A DNA stretch of 64,000 bases from Leptospira limi (GCF_026151395.1 NZ_JAMQPV010000001.1:1653501-1717500), one strand, 5' to 3'; positions 1-10,517 are shown, numbered from the stretch's first letter. Numbers and translations: made by a program. The notes: generated from the sequence alone by a model not told the origin.

Positions 1-546
1 TTTGTTAAAATCGATAATGCGAGGGTAAGCAGATGCACCAACAACGATGAGTTTTGGTTTGTGTTCTTTTGCTAGTTTTGCCACTTCATCGTAGTTGATA
101 GTTTCTGTTTTTTCATCCACACCGTAAGGGATTGGTTTAAAATATTTACCACTGATGTTGACTGCACTACCATGTGTTAGGTGGCCACCGTGTGCCAAAT
201 TCATTCCAAGGAAACTATCACCCGGTTCTAGAGTGGCAAGAAATACCGCCATATTCGCCTGAGCACCGCTATGTGGTTGTACATTTGCATATTCGGCACC
301 AAACATTTTTTTGGCTCTTTCAATAGCGAGTTCTTCTACTTTATCAGCATTTTCACAGCCATTGTAGTATCGTTTTCCAGGATAACCTTCCGCATATTTA
401 TTGGTCAGTGTAGAGTGGTAAGCTTCGAGAACAGGGCGAGAAACAAAGTTTTCACTCGCAATCATTTCGAGGGAATGTTCTTGTCTTTCGTCTTCTTTTT
501 TTAGGGCAGCATAAACTTCAGGGTCTTGTTTTTGTAAATAACTCAT
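1..546 (-). CDS. glyA: Serine hydroxymethyltransferase, N-terminal part (cut by window edge)
   Basis: Interconverts serine and glycine using PLP and tetrahydrofolate in the cytoplasm, supplying one-carbon units. The first 182 residues are visible and start [12 protein letters not shown]. They include the SHMT blocks [36 protein letters not shown] and GHLTHGS, all typical of bacterial GlyA. The PLP-binding lysine lies beyond the window. The ATG overlaps the stop of the lipoate ligase gene by 4 bases, so the two are probably translationally coupled. Confidence 0.96.
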   Translation of the reverse strand, partial: MSYLQKQDPEVYAALKKEDERQEHSLEMIASENFVSRPVLEAYHSTLTNKYAEGYPGKRYYNGCENADKVEELAIERAKKMFGAEYANVQPHSGAQANMAVFLATLEPGDSFLGMNLAHGGHLTHGSAVNISGKYFKPIPYGVDEKTETINYDEVAKLAKEHKPKLIVVGASAYPRIIDFNK

Positions 547-1412
547 GTCGGAATTTCTCTGTGGAGTGTGTATTCTGGATTTTGGTATTTCTTCTTGCGA
601 ATAAATTCAGATTCTCTGAGCACTTGTTTCCGAAAAGTAGAAAAGTCCCTTCCAAAGAAGGAAATGTTTGAAAAATCGGAGGGAAGTGGCTCTTCTAAAT
701 ACAAAAATACTTCCCTAACCAAATCGATGGCCCACTTTTCTTCGGAAAAAAAACCAGGAATGGAGGTTAAAAAATCCTTATGGCCTCTTTCCTTTCGGTA
801 ATCTGGTTCTTCGGGTGGGTGGTGTAATACTTCGGAGACACGTTCAATGAGACTTTCTTCTAAAATGAGAGTTCCATGTTGAACAATACAATTTCGTTTT
901 CGAAACTGTGCGTTTCCTGAGATTTTTTTAAAAACTCCATCTTTTTCTAACACAAGGTCTGATTTGCCTTTGGCAAAAGAGTTGATGTTTTGGTGGGAGA
1001 GGGATTTGGAAATGATTCCTAAAATACGGTCGTAACTTTCTTTGACAGGGAATAATTCCTTTCGTTCCTCTAAGTTAAAATAAAGCGAATAATTGATATT
1101 CCCAGAAAGGGAATGGAAAACTGTCCCTCCCCCCGAGGCACGCCTAGCGATGTAACAGAAGTTTGGTTTTGGTTTTTTCCCAAATCCAAATGACCTTACT
1201 TCATTCTCATAGGTTTTCACTACATTTTCTTTGATATTGCGGTAAGGATTTTCAGAAAGCCCAAGGATGATGGAATCCGGATTTTTCCATAACCTGATCC
1301 CTGCTGTGATCCCAGAACTTACCATTTGGATGGCAACGGATTCTTCAATCGCCAAATTGTAGTAAGGCGATCTTGGAGGAGTAGGGGGAAAGAAAAAAAC
1401 TTTTTTTGTCAC
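543..1412 (-). CDS. lplA: Lipoate-protein ligase A family protein
   Basis: Predicted to attach lipoate (or octanoate) to E2 subunits and GcvH. The 289-residue protein has the cofactor-transferase signature [11 protein letters not shown] at residues 90-100 and KKISGNAQ near 162-169, where K163 matches the lysine that contacts lipoyl-[12 protein letters not shown] follows. The length fits a single catalytic domain plus a short C-terminal part. It lies between the rhomboid gene and glyA with 4-base overlaps on both sides, so the three form one transcription unit. An octanoyltransferase of the LipM type is the main alternative. Confidence 0.85.
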   Translation of the reverse strand: MTKKVFFFPPTPPRSPYYNLAIEESVAIQMVSSGITAGIRLWKNPDSIILGLSENPYRNIKENVVKTYENEVRSFGFGKKPKPNFCYIARRASGGGTVFHSLSGNINYSLYFNLEERKELFPVKESYDRILGIISKSLSHQNINSFAKGKSDLVLEKDGVFKKISGNAQFRKRNCIVQHGTLILEESLIERVSEVLHHPPEEPDYRKERGHKDFLTSIPGFFSEEKWAIDLVREVFLYLEEPLPSDFSNISFFGRDFSTFRKQVLRESEFIRKKKYQNPEYTLHREIPT

Positions 1413-2233
1413 TCGTTGAAGTATTTTTGTGAGGCTTCGTTTAAAAACTTACGTTCTTTTCGGGATAAAGACTCCATTCCGTTTTTCGAAATTTTTTCCA
1501 GGAGTTCATCCACTTTGGTTTTGGCATTTTCTCGTTTTGCCATTTCTTCTTGGTACCGCATAAACCTACGTTTTTGTAGGTAACGAGAAAGTGACCAAGT
1601 GGGAAGGGAGGATTTTGTGCCTTTCCAACCTGTGTACAATTTCATAAGGATGAGTCCGCCGATCGCCCCACCCAAATGAGCAAAGTGTGCGACTCGTTCT
1701 CCTTGTGCAAACAGTACCATAAGCATCACAATCATCACAAAGTATTTGGCTCGCATGGGAAAAATGAGAAATACCAAAAGTTCGCGGTTTGGCCATGTCA
1801 TCCCATACGCAACAAGAAGTCCGTAGATACTGGCACTTGCTCCGACAACGACACCTTGTGGGATTCCAAAATATTGTGCTGTGATGGTTCCAATCCCACC
1901 GAGTAGGGCAGTGAAAAAATAAAATTTGAGAAAGGCACGTTCCCCCCAAATTTCAGCAAGTTCTGAACCAAACATCCAAAGGCTCAGCATATTGATTAGG
2001 ATGTGCATAAAACTTCCGTGTAAAAATGCATAACTCACGAGTTGCCAAACCCATCCTCGGAACACAAGTTCGGGTGAGAGACCCAAATAGAGTTCCACAA
2101 AGGGAGTGTGGAAGCTTAGTTTTGCCAAAAGTTGCAGAATGAAAAAGATGACATTGACTAAAATCAGAGTTCGGACAACGGGAACCATAGGTGGTCCAAA
2201 TCGGAGTTCATATCCTGGGGTACGAGAGGCCAT
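1409..2233 (-). CDS. Rhomboid-family intramembrane serine protease
   Basis: Membrane protein of 274 residues when started at the ATG giving MASRTPGYELRF. An upstream ATG at 2284 would add 17 residues that do not look like the family and would run into the divergent neighbour. Rhomboid hallmarks are HGSFMHILINM near residues 72-82, GASAS at 131-135 (nucleophile S133 in the GxSx motif) and HFAHLGG near 193-199 (catalytic H196). About six membrane segments are visible, followed by a charged tail of about 60 residues. The substrate is unknown. First gene of the rhomboid-lplA-glyA unit. Confidence 0.88.
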   Translation of the reverse strand: MASRTPGYELRFGPPMVPVVRTLILVNVIFFILQLLAKLSFHTPFVELYLGLSPELVFRGWVWQLVSYAFLHGSFMHILINMLSLWMFGSELAEIWGERAFLKFYFFTALLGGIGTITAQYFGIPQGVVVGASASIYGLLVAYGMTWPNRELLVFLIFPMRAKYFVMIVMLMVLFAQGERVAHFAHLGGAIGGLILMKLYTGWKGTKSSLPTWSLSRYLQKRRFMRYQEEMAKRENAKTKVDELLEKISKNGMESLSRKERKFLNEASQKYFNE

Positions 2234-2297
2234 AAATTCAAGGTCGTAAATCTTGAGTGACAAGGAAAGTCGATTTCCTAGCATCGAGGAAGTGATT

Positions 2298-3245
2298 GTG
2301 CAACTCTACGGAGTCCGCGGTTCCATTGCGAGCCCACTCCGAAACCAAGACTACCGCAAAAAAATAATCGAGATTCTGGACCTCTACAAACAATCAGGGG
2401 CCGTGGGATCTGTGGATGAGTTTTGGCAAAATCTTCCCTACCACTTAAAATTTGTCACAGGATCTGACACAACCTGTGTTTCGGTGACCGATGATGATGG
2501 CCAAACCTATGTTTTGGATATGGGGACGGGACTTAGGAATTTAGGTGACGAACTTGTTTCCGAATATTTCACAAATCAATTGAAAAAAACTGTCTCCTTC
2601 TTTATCACACATACCCACTGGGATCATATCCAGGGCCTTCCTTTTTTTAAGCCCATTTATTTCCCAGACTTCCATTTGCATTTTTATTCTCCTTATGCTG
2701 ATTTAGAAAAACGATTACAAAGACAACAAGAACCAGAATTTTTTCCAGTGCCACTGGACGGAACAGGTTCTGCAAAAGAGTTTAAACTTTTTTTCCCTGG
2801 GGATGTATTGGAATTTCCATCGGGTCTCAAAGTAGAGTGTTACCCATTAAAACACCCAGGTGGTTCGTTTGCGTATAAATTCACAAACCGTGCTGGTAAA
2901 ATTTTTATCTTTGCTACGGATGCAGAATTTACGGGGGCTGACATGGATCTAATCCATGACTGTTTGCCTTTTTTTGCGGATGCAGACTTACTCATTTTAG
3001 ATACCCAATACACCTTGGATGAATCCTTTTCCAAATTTGATTGGGGTCACACGGCCTATACGATGTCCGTGAATTGTGCTTCTTCTTGGCGTGTGAAAAA
3101 CTTAGTGCTCACCCACCATGAACCAAGTTACTCTGATGAAAAAATTTATGATATTTATGAAAACGCAAAACTCCACCAGCAGCAGTTAGGCGAGAAGAAA
3201 TTAAAAATTCATTTAGCAAGAGAAGGACTTAGATTCCACTTATAA
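2298..3245 (+). CDS. MBL-fold metallo-hydrolase
   Basis: Metallo-beta-lactamase-fold hydrolase of 315 residues. The GTG start at 2298 is chosen because GAGG lies 8 bases upstream and because it leaves room for the divergent rhomboid gene; the frame is open back to 2253. The metal motif THTHWDH gives H105, H107, D109 and H110. A later ATDAEFTG block and a C-terminal LTHHEP supply further likely ligands. The N-terminus [10 protein letters not shown] resembles the PhnP/RNase Z-like branch (COG1235). The substrate cannot be told. It overlaps the PBP1A start by one base (TAATG). Confidence 0.85.
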   Translation: MQLYGVRGSIASPLRNQDYRKKIIEILDLYKQSGAVGSVDEFWQNLPYHLKFVTGSDTTCVSVTDDDGQTYVLDMGTGLRNLGDELVSEYFTNQLKKTVSFFITHTHWDHIQGLPFFKPIYFPDFHLHFYSPYADLEKRLQRQQEPEFFPVPLDGTGSAKEFKLFFPGDVLEFPSGLKVECYPLKHPGGSFAYKFTNRAGKIFIFATDAEFTGADMDLIHDCLPFFADADLLILDTQYTLDESFSKFDWGHTAYTMSVNCASSWRVKNLVLTHHEPSYSDEKIYDIYENAKLHQQQLGEKKLKIHLAREGLRFHL

Positions 3246-5668
3246 TGACTATGAACAAAGAAAAAACACTTCGAATTACCATCACTACCTTCTTTAGTAT
3301 TGCACTTCTGGGAGGACTCTTTTTTGGATACATTCTTTCCGAAGTGAACAAAGGGAAAGAATTACAAAAACTAGCATCTTACCAACCAACTACTCCAACT
3401 AAATTATATGATACCAATGGAGTTTTGTTTGCTGAGTTATACCGCCACAAACAAGAATTATTAAAATACAGTGATATTCCACCTCATGTGATCCATGCAT
3501 TTTTATCAGTAGAAGATGATAATTTTTTCAATCACTTTGGTATTGATTTTTTAGCCATTGTAAGAGCTGCGATTAAAAACGTTTTTGCCGGCCGTATTGT
3601 CCAAGGTGGATCCACCTTAACCCAACAGTTAGCAAAAACCATCTTACAACAAAGGAAAAAAACCTTTGGACGTAAATTCCTCGAAGCACTTCTCACCTTA
3701 CAAATCGAACAAGAATACACCAAAGAAGAAATCTTAGAAATTTATTTTAACTTAATTTATTTGGGCCATGGAACAACTGGTTTGTCGTCTGCAGCCAATG
3801 TATATTTCCAAAAAGATGTTAGAGACTTAAGTATCGCTGAAGCAGCACTTTTAGCAAGACTTCCTAAAGCACCTGTTACCTATTCCCCTTTCAAAAACCC
3901 GAAAGAAGCCAAACAAGCGCATATGGTGGTGCTTGGCCTCATGGCAAAAAATGGTTTTATTCCGAAAGACCAAGTAAAGAAAATTCACGATGATTTTTGG
4001 GAACGGTATTGGCCAGTTGTCATCACTCAATCACCATCTCGTTCCACTTGGGGTGCTAAACTCAACCGTGCCCCTTATTTTACAGAGTGGGTTCGCCAAA
4101 TCTTAGAGAAGGAATTGGGAGAGGAGGCTCTTTACACAGGTGGACTCCGTGTTTATACCACACTTGATGTGAGAAAACAAGAAATTGCAGAAGAAGAATT
4201 ACGAAAAGGCCTAATCGAACAAGACAAATCTGCATTTGGTGCAAACTTCCGTTATGCGGGGCGTGCCGATCGTGGTCTTGTTTCTTTATACAATTTGTTT
4301 GGTTCCATATTCCCTGTGGGTGTCCCATATGTAACAAGTTTGGATGACAGGCAAGTATTTCGTCTGCATTTAGAAAAAGAAATGGCACCGGCTCTGGAAT
4401 TGTTAACGGATTTTATCCCTTCCGAAAACGAAAGTGCAGCAGTCAAAGAATTCCAAAGATCCTCTCTTGTATTTTCTTCCAACTTACACGTAGAAGGTGC
4501 TATCATTACCATCGACCACCAAACTGGTTATATCCAAACCATGGTGGGTGGTTCAAGGTTCTCTCCTAAAAACCAATTTAACCGTGCGATGCAAGCAAGA
4601 CGCCAAACAGGTTCTGCATTCAAACCATTTGTTTATGCAGCTGCTATCCAAAACCGTGCTGTTGGATCGGGAACAGGGATTATGGATGCACCACTTACCA
4701 CCATTACGGAAGAAGGGGAAGGGTATTCGCCTCAAGACATTTCTGGTGATTTCCGAGGTATGGTTCCTCTGTCTCGCGCACTCTCTTTATCCTTAAACAT
4801 TGTGTCGGTGCAAGTTCTCATGCGAACTGGGACCGATTCCGTCATTGATTTTGCCTCCAAAGTCACAAAAACCAATAAAGCTAGGTTCCCAACAGGTCCA
4901 GCCCTGGCATTGGGAGTTGCAGAACTCACACCTTATGAAATGGCTCTTGGGTATTCTATCCTTGCAAACAAAGGAAAAGATGTAATTCCATTTAGTGTTC
5001 GTTATGTGCTAAACCAAAGTGGGACTGTTGTTTATAATAAAGAAAAGGAAGTCCAAGAAACTTTGGCTGAAGAAGCCAAAAATGGAACCATCCAAATCAT
5101 TCCTGAAGCCACAGCATATATCATTAAACAAATGTTAATCGGTGTGGCAATGGGAGGAACACCAACCCAAGCCTTGCGTGCTGCAGACAAAGGAAATTAT
5201 AAAGGGGAATCTGGCGGAAAAACAGGTTCTACATCTTCATATACCAATGTTTGGTATGCCGGTTTTGATCCAAAATACACATCCATTGTTTGGATGGGTT
5301 TTGATAAATCCTCTCTTTCTCTTGGAAAGGGAGTCACTGCTGCTGGTGTAGCGGCACCGATTTGGGGGAAAATGTATTCGCGTTTTTACAACGAAGGGCC
5401 TTATCCAAGTTTTTACCCCAATGGCAAATCGGATGAAATTCCTGCCGATGTGGTCAAAGGGGCCACTTGTGCGTTTAACGGACTTTCACCAGGACCAAAT
5501 TGCCCTCTCACTGGAAATTTATTCTTAAAACCAATTACGATTGCAGGCCGTACCTTGTCTGTACCTGGTGGACGGCAATGTGATGGGGACAGAGACCACT
5601 ATAGATCGATGGATCTAAATGACTTCTTACAACGTGAATTGGAAATCTCTGACGACGAACTGAAGTAA
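3245..5668 (+). CDS. mrcA: Penicillin-binding protein 1A, bifunctional transglycosylase/transpeptidase
   Basis: Class A PBP of 807 residues that polymerises glycan strands and cross-links peptidoglycan. One N-terminal membrane anchor (about 10-32) is followed by a GT51 domain with catalytic E90 in [15 protein letters not shown] at 121-128 and EEILEIYFN at 161-169. The transpeptidase domain carries SxxK (S457-AF-K460), SxN (S516-L-N518) and KTG (659-661). The C-terminal region beyond the KTG box is cysteine-bearing. All catalytic boxes are intact. Co-transcribed with the MBL gene and followed by a hairpin terminator. Confidence 0.96.
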   Translation: MTMNKEKTLRITITTFFSIALLGGLFFGYILSEVNKGKELQKLASYQPTTPTKLYDTNGVLFAELYRHKQELLKYSDIPPHVIHAFLSVEDDNFFNHFGIDFLAIVRAAIKNVFAGRIVQGGSTLTQQLAKTILQQRKKTFGRKFLEALLTLQIEQEYTKEEILEIYFNLIYLGHGTTGLSSAANVYFQKDVRDLSIAEAALLARLPKAPVTYSPFKNPKEAKQAHMVVLGLMAKNGFIPKDQVKKIHDDFWERYWPVVITQSPSRSTWGAKLNRAPYFTEWVRQILEKELGEEALYTGGLRVYTTLDVRKQEIAEEELRKGLIEQDKSAFGANFRYAGRADRGLVSLYNLFGSIFPVGVPYVTSLDDRQVFRLHLEKEMAPALELLTDFIPSENESAAVKEFQRSSLVFSSNLHVEGAIITIDHQTGYIQTMVGGSRFSPKNQFNRAMQARRQTGSAFKPFVYAAAIQNRAVGSGTGIMDAPLTTITEEGEGYSPQDISGDFRGMVPLSRALSLSLNIVSVQVLMRTGTDSVIDFASKVTKTNKARFPTGPALALGVAELTPYEMALGYSILANKGKDVIPFSVRYVLNQSGTVVYNKEKEVQETLAEEAKNGTIQIIPEATAYIIKQMLIGVAMGGTPTQALRAADKGNYKGESGGKTGSTSSYTNVWYAGFDPKYTSIVWMGFDKSSLSLGKGVTAAGVAAPIWGKMYSRFYNEGPYPSFYPNGKSDEIPADVVKGATCAFNGLSPGPNCPLTGNLFLKPITIAGRTLSVPGGRQCDGDRDHYRSMDLNDFLQRELEISDDELK

Positions 5669-5709
5669 GTCCCCGTTCTAAATCCACTTTTCAAACCTTT
5701 CGTATGAGA

Positions 5710-5774
5710 ACCAAATCTCTTCTTTTTCGGCAAAGGAAGGAGGGGGATTTGGTTTGTTTTCCCTTTTTTTTTTA
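5710..5774 (+). terminator. Rho-independent terminator after PBP1A
   Basis: ACCAAATC (5710-5717) pairs with GATTTGGT (5746-5753). An inner, partly wobble-paired CT-rich/GA-rich arm lies between them. A long T tract follows (5754-5774, including ten Ts). It sits about 40 bases after the PBP1A stop. Confidence 0.7.
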
Positions 5775-5887
5775 GGCAATTTCTTGCAAACCACTCAATC
5801 TGCGTAATTTTTCAGCAGTTTGAAGGGCCCAAACCATTCCGAATCTTCGTAAAAGGCAAATCTAAGCGGTTTTAGAGGGATCTCATG

Positions 5888-5904
5888 TTGGCACGATAGT
5901 TGCA
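5888..5904 (+). promoter_or_regulatory. Sigma-54 (RpoN) -24/-12 promoter
   Basis: TTGGCACGATAGTTGCA fits every position of the sigma-54 consensus YTGGCACGRNNNTTGCW. The GG at 5890-5891 and the GC at 5902-5903 are exactly 10 bases apart. The predicted transcript start is near 5915, about 20 bases before the ATG of the next gene. The site lies in intergenic DNA after a terminator, which supports a real promoter. Confidence 0.82.
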
Positions 5905-5936
5905 TCTATTCTCATGAACAGCAGTTCGGAGGGAAT

Positions 5937-6377
5937 ATGAAAAAACTACTCTTAACCATCATTATCTTAGCGATCAACTTCTCAGTGAAAGCTGGAGAGT
6001 CTTCTTTTTTGAATGATGATGTAGCCTCCCTCATTGGCCAATACGATAACGAAACTTTGGCTGCCATTTCCAATGAACTTGTGAAAATGGCGAACGAAGA
6101 AGAAGGAATGGGAGAGTTTGATTTAGCTTCTACTCATTATGACCGTGCAATTAAAATCCGTGAAGCAATCGGTATGAAATCCCATAAAAGTTTTGCTTCG
6201 ATCCAATACTTAGCAAGCCAAGCGTATTCAAAAGCTGGTAACTTTTGTGAAGCTTCTACTTATGCAAAAAAAGCAAGTGATGCTTTCCGTGCACATGGAA
6301 TTTCTAAATTCGAACACAAAGCTGAATTGGAATCAAAACAATTTGCAAAGGCTTGTGCGGTGGTGGCTGTTCGTTAA
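5937..6377 (+). CDS. Small secreted TPR-like protein
   Basis: A 146-residue protein with an N-terminal signal peptide (MKKLLLTIIILAINFSVKA, likely cleaved after KAG or nearby). The mature part is helical with tetratricopeptide-like spacing: EFDLASTHYDRAIKIREA and NFCEASTYAKKASDAF look like two TPR helices. Two cysteines in the second half could form a disulfide. The start is fixed by GGAGGG eight bases upstream. It stands alone between a terminator and a convergent lipoprotein gene and is the likely target of the sigma-54 promoter just upstream, so nitrogen or stress control through an NtrC-type activator is plausible. Function unknown. Confidence 0.85.
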   Translation: MKKLLLTIIILAINFSVKAGESSFLNDDVASLIGQYDNETLAAISNELVKMANEEEGMGEFDLASTHYDRAIKIREAIGMKSHKSFASIQYLASQAYSKAGNFCEASTYAKKASDAFRAHGISKFEHKAELESKQFAKACAVVAVR

Positions 6378-6439
6378 ACAAAACTTGTTGTTATGATTCT
6401 TTCTAGAGATGGTTACCCTTTTTTGATTCTTCCTTCGAA

Positions 6440-7099
6440 TCAATCCAACTTCACGTGATGATACACGTGGGGTTGGAATTCTTTTTTCCCATACTTACGT
6501 ATCGCAATTTCCAATAATCTCGTTTTTTCATATGGGATGTCTGATTCCCAAGCAATCCCAAAATTGGCTTCTGTATAACCAGATTCATATTGAAGTGGGT
6601 ATAAAGATTTTCCGTCATAATAATAGAGTAGTTTATGTTCGAATTTTTTTGTGGAATCGACAACAAAGACCTCGCATGGAATCCGATTTGTGAATTGTTT
6701 AGTGATTTGGATTTTAGTTTGTTCCAATCGACATTCTTTTACATTCAATTCTTTTGTTGTTAAAAGGACCCATTCCTTTGATTTCTCAATGGAACCTTTC
6801 CCAATGATTTGGCGAAATTGGAAGTGGTCTTTGTATACCTTCCATTCTCTCCAAATTTTTTTAAATTCGAGAATTGGTTCGATGTAAATGGATTCCGTCC
6901 AAAAGAGTTGGAAATCTTTTGATCCCATCGCTGATTTTTTTTCAGCAGGCCTTTTGTATGACCCAAGGAGTAAGTCTGAATCTTTTGGAAATTCTTTCGG
7001 TAAAGTCCGAATCCATCCAAGTTTTGGTGTGCAAAAGAGTGGGAAAAAAAACACCAAAAGAAGAAGGAATTTCTTCTTTTGGTGTAGAACTAAAGTCAA
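6440..7099 (-). CDS. Hypothetical lipoprotein
   Basis: About 219 residues from a TTG at 7099. The signal is short and basic (HQKKK), then a hydrophobic run ending FFFPLFC, a lipobox with Cys23. An ATG at 7159 is in frame but would overlap the upstream MBOAT gene by 41 bases and put 33 residues ahead of the hydrophobic core, so I prefer the internal start; no clear ribosome site supports either. The mature part is rich in aromatic and basic residues with no family I recognise. Last gene of the sppA-MBOAT unit. Confidence 0.65.
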   Translation of the reverse strand: MTLVLHQKKKFLLLLVFFFPLFCTPKLGWIRTLPKEFPKDSDLLLGSYKRPAEKKSAMGSKDFQLFWTESIYIEPILEFKKIWREWKVYKDHFQFRQIIGKGSIEKSKEWVLLTTKELNVKECRLEQTKIQITKQFTNRIPCEVFVVDSTKKFEHKLLYYYDGKSLYPLQYESGYTEANFGIAWESDIPYEKTRLLEIAIRKYGKKEFQPHVYHHVKLD

Positions 7100-7118
7100 A
7101 TTGGAATTACAATTTGAT

Positions 7119-8546
7119 TTAGAATTGGAAGTAAATAAAATCTTGTCCACCATCTCCAAAAATTCCGAGTAAAAGTAAGATTACGACGGATAAAATGGGG
7201 AGTAAAATATTTTGAAAGGGTTTTAGTTTTTCATACACAAACGGTGAGTATTGGAACCAGTTGAACATAAGTCCTAAGGCAATGAAGGTGGGAAGTTCAT
7301 CAACTCGGCTTAAGGTATCTCCAGTATTACGAAGGGTCAATACACCTTTAAAAATTTCATAAGCAACATTTAAGGATTCTGCTCCTCTTGCTGCTGCACG
7401 GAAAAACACTCCAGAGAATGTAAATACAATGAAGATCACAATGGTTCGTATGATTCCTGCAAGTGGGAAGGTATCTGGTATGAATTTCTTTTTGCCACGG
7501 TGGAGGTATAAAGACCTTTCGATCCAAATGAGAGCCCCTAAATACGCACCCCAAAGGACAAAGGCCCAATTGGCTCCATGCCACAACCCTCCAAGGCACA
7601 TGGTGATAAAGGAATTCAAATTGGATCGGAAAATGCTCCCTTTACTTCCACCTAATGGAATGTAAATGTAGTCACGTAACCAAGAGGATAATGTGATGTG
7701 CCATCTGCTCCAAAGTTCTCGGAAAGACTGTGAAAAAAATGGACCTTGGAAGTTTTCTGGAATCTCATATCCCAGTAAATTAGCAGATCCTCTTGCCATA
7801 TCCGTATACCCAGAAAAGTCACAATACACTTGGATCGCGAAGGCAAGGACACTAAAGAAAATCGAAAAACTATCGTATTTCGCGGGGTCTAGATACAAAG
7901 GAGAAATGATTGGTGCGATGTTTTCTGCAATGATGACCTTTTTAAACAAACCACCAATGATGAGGAATATTCCCTTTTTCATTCGGTCTTGGTCTATGGT
8001 GGGGTGGTCGAGTTGAGGGAGGAAATCCTGTGACCTCATAATCGGACCAGCGATGAGTTGTGGGAAAAACAAAATGAACAAGAAGTAGTCCACAGTGGAC
8101 ATTCTTTTTTCTATGATTCCGCGGTGGATGTCCACTTGTACAGCAATGATCTGGAAGGTATAAAAACTAATCGCCAGTGGTAAAAAGATGCTCCATGAGC
8201 CAGCAATTTCTTTGAAACTAGGATACCCCGTTAAAGAATATAATGAATCGGTAATGAAGTAAAAATACTTAAAGAACGCTAAATTAAGAACGTTTAAAAT
8301 GACAATTGTGTATAAAACACTGTTGTGATTTTCTCCTTTTTCTTTTTTCCGAAACATCCATTCGCTAAACGCATAGTTAACAAGAATGACTAAAAGGAAG
8401 TGGAATAAAAAAGGAAAACTAAAATAGGCGTAAAAAATAAGAGAAGAAACCACAAGAAGGGGTTTTCTCCCCTTTTGTGGAATGTTCCAATAGATTAAAT
8501 AGGTAAGCGCAAATAAAATTAAATACGGAATCGAATTGAATAACAT
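7119..8546 (-). CDS. MBOAT-family O-acyltransferase (AlgI-like)
   Basis: Multi-span membrane protein of 475 residues. MBOAT hallmarks are SRWHITLSSWLRDYIYIPLGG in the middle and GGLWHGANWAFVLWG, whose His is the catalytic histidine of the family. FSGYTDMARG is also typical of AlgI/DltB-like members. It would transfer an acyl (often acetyl) group to an extracytoplasmic polysaccharide or lipid; no companion AlgJ/AlgX-like SGNH protein is encoded beside it, so the acceptor is unknown. It follows the SppA-type gene by 20 bases, with an AAGG ribosome site. Confidence 0.9.
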   Translation of the reverse strand: MLFNSIPYLILFALTYLIYWNIPQKGRKPLLVVSSLIFYAYFSFPFLFHFLLVILVNYAFSEWMFRKKEKGENHNSVLYTIVILNVLNLAFFKYFYFITDSLYSLTGYPSFKEIAGSWSIFLPLAISFYTFQIIAVQVDIHRGIIEKRMSTVDYFLFILFFPQLIAGPIMRSQDFLPQLDHPTIDQDRMKKGIFLIIGGLFKKVIIAENIAPIISPLYLDPAKYDSFSIFFSVLAFAIQVYCDFSGYTDMARGSANLLGYEIPENFQGPFFSQSFRELWSRWHITLSSWLRDYIYIPLGGSKGSIFRSNLNSFITMCLGGLWHGANWAFVLWGAYLGALIWIERSLYLHRGKKKFIPDTFPLAGIIRTIVIFIVFTFSGVFFRAAARGAESLNVAYEIFKGVLTLRNTGDTLSRVDELPTFIALGLMFNWFQYSPFVYEKLKPFQNILLPILSVVILLLLGIFGDGGQDFIYFQF

Positions 8547-8566
8547 GAATTAGGTAACCTTAAAAT

Positions 8567-9565
8567 TTAGATATCCCAGAGGTATAAAAACTTCGAGTTC
8601 GTATTTGTTCCAAGAAGTTTATCAGCGATACCAAATGAAATAGGATTTCCTTTCACGTCAGTTGCTTGGTAAATATTTTCCACAGGTACTTTTCCTCTTT
8701 GGTAAGTAACAATACGAGGTGATCCTTGTGGGTTGCCTTCATACTTAGGGTGTTTCATGAGTTCGATTACAAAATTATCAAAATAACCGATAAAATCAAT
8801 CATCCCTTCTTTCTGTGCTTGTTCCGCTGTGAAGATCCTTCCATCACAAATTTCTTTGAGTCTGGATTCAGAAACTTTAGGTCTGCCTTTTTTCACAACA
8901 TCAAAAAAGCGAGCATACAAACTATCAATGATTGACTGTAAAATTTTTCTTTGTTCCGCAGTCATTTCTGTTGTAGGTGAACCAAGGGCTTTGTTTGGAC
9001 CAGAGGTAAAGGATTGGTCTTTCACTCCAATTTTGTCTAAACCTTCTTTCACATTGATCCCCGACATGATCACACCAACAGAACCTGTAACAGTTGTTGG
9101 GTGGGCACCTATGGAATCTGTTGCCATTGCAATGTAATAAGCACCACTAGCAGCTGTATCCATAAATCCTGCAAAAACAGGGATCCCTTTACGTTCTTTG
9201 AATTTTTTCACTTCTTGGTAGATGATGTCACTTGCCGTAACAGTTCCACCAGGAGAGTTGATTTTTAAGATCACACCTTTGACATCAGGGTCTCTCTCTG
9301 CACGTTTGAGTGATTCTTTCACTCGGACGACCATCGAATCAGAAGAAGGTCCAAAAAAGGATTCTTTTCCTTCATCAGAAATCATCCCTTCGATTGAGAT
9401 AATTACGATTTTTTCTTGATCCTTTCCAGCAATGAGTTTCTCTTCGAATTCAGACTTAGCTGTTGGAGGGAATAAATTCATACTATTCCCAATGACACAT
9501 GATTCTGTAAAAAGAATCGAAAGAAGAACGACGGAACTAATTAGACCAAACTTTCTTAAAGGCAT
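8567..9565 (-). CDS. sppA: Signal peptide peptidase SppA-type serine protease (S49), lipoprotein
   Basis: S49 peptidase of 332 residues, started at MPLRKFGL because AGAAAGG precedes it and because longer in-frame extensions run into the divergent epimerase gene. The signal ends LFTESC, a lipobox with Cys23, so it is probably lipid-anchored, which is unusual beside the transmembrane E. coli enzyme. The Ser/Lys dyad is S140 in TAASGAYY and K192 in SGPNKALGSP. KINSPGGTV and TGSVGVI are the other family blocks. The length matches the short single-domain (SppA36K-like) type. Role: clearing cleaved signal peptides or membrane fragments. Confidence 0.9.
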   Translation of the reverse strand: MPLRKFGLISSVVLLSILFTESCVIGNSMNLFPPTAKSEFEEKLIAGKDQEKIVIISIEGMISDEGKESFFGPSSDSMVVRVKESLKRAERDPDVKGVILKINSPGGTVTASDIIYQEVKKFKERKGIPVFAGFMDTAASGAYYIAMATDSIGAHPTTVTGSVGVIMSGINVKEGLDKIGVKDQSFTSGPNKALGSPTTEMTAEQRKILQSIIDSLYARFFDVVKKGRPKVSESRLKEICDGRIFTAEQAQKEGMIDFIGYFDNFVIELMKHPKYEGNPQGSPRIVTYQRGKVPVENIYQATDVKGNPISFGIADKLLGTNTNSKFLYLWDI

Positions 9566-9620
9566 ACAAACCTTTCTAAGATGGCAAACTCTGACTTCAA
9601 TCATTTTTGGGAGATAAATC

Positions 9621-10517
9621 TTGCACCAACTGAAAACAAAATACTCTAGTTTTGGGACAGAACCCACTGGAGGGGGGCAATGGTTGCATTTGAATCTCCA
9701 TTCTCCCGTAGATGGCTCTACAGTCTCTGTTGTTGCAGGCCATAAAGCCCCAGATCCATTTTTTGCCTCAGGTTCGTTTTTGATGTTCCCCTGGGTCAAT
9801 CGATTGGAACCAAATCCATGGGCGAGAGAGCCATTTTATCCCAGTATCCATTGGTTGACAGATGGGAACGGAATCCCACTCCATGGGCTATTTCATAACC
9901 TACCAAGAACCATACTTTCCGATACACAAGGGGACTTGGAATCCACTGTCAAATTTTCCATGGACATTCCGGAAACTTGGGAAGGGACCTTACTTTCCAA
10001 AATCCAAGTGACGGAAGTGTACCAACTTTCCCCTTCAGAACTCAAAATCATCTATGAATTAAAGAACCAATCAGAAGAAGAATTTCCCTTTTCACTTGGA
10101 ATCCATCCCTATTTCCGTTGGAACGAAGAAGAAAGTATCGATGATCTATTTCTCATCGGATCTGGATTCCACCAAATCAAACTGGGAGATTACCTTTTAC
10201 CGGAACGCGTATTAGGTGGTGAGTTGTTACTCAATGGTGAGTTGCCACTGATGGGAAAAAGTTTGGATGATTTGTATGGAGCGACTGGAAATGAAACTCC
10301 TTACATTGGTCTTTTTTCGATGAACAAAAAGGAGAAGTTACTTATCTCAGGTGGGAACTTTTACCAAGTATACACTCCACAAGATAGAAGGTCAATTGCG
10401 ATTGAACCGATGACAAGCACTGGCAATTTTTTACATTTCCCTGGTGCAAATCCTAGTCTAATCAAAGCACATTCCGAAAAAAAAATCGAATTTTCGATTC
10501 GTTTGGATCAATTCTAA
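9621..10517 (+). CDS. Aldose 1-epimerase family protein
   Basis: 298-residue mutarotase-like protein. The TTG start at 9621 is supported by GGGAG eight bases upstream. Family features are PWVNRL and GIPLHGLFHNLP in the first third, LGIHPYFRW in the middle (sugar-contacting His) and IAIEPMTS near the end. It belongs to the galactose-mutarotase-like fold; whether the substrate is a free hexose or hexose 6-phosphate is open. No other sugar genes adjoin it. Divergent from sppA. Confidence 0.82.
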   Translation: MHQLKTKYSSFGTEPTGGGQWLHLNLHSPVDGSTVSVVAGHKAPDPFFASGSFLMFPWVNRLEPNPWAREPFYPSIHWLTDGNGIPLHGLFHNLPRTILSDTQGDLESTVKFSMDIPETWEGTLLSKIQVTEVYQLSPSELKIIYELKNQSEEEFPFSLGIHPYFRWNEEESIDDLFLIGSGFHQIKLGDYLLPERVLGGELLLNGELPLMGKSLDDLYGATGNETPYIGLFSMNKKEKLLISGGNFYQVYTPQDRRSIAIEPMTSTGNFLHFPGANPSLIKAHSEKKIEFSIRLDQF

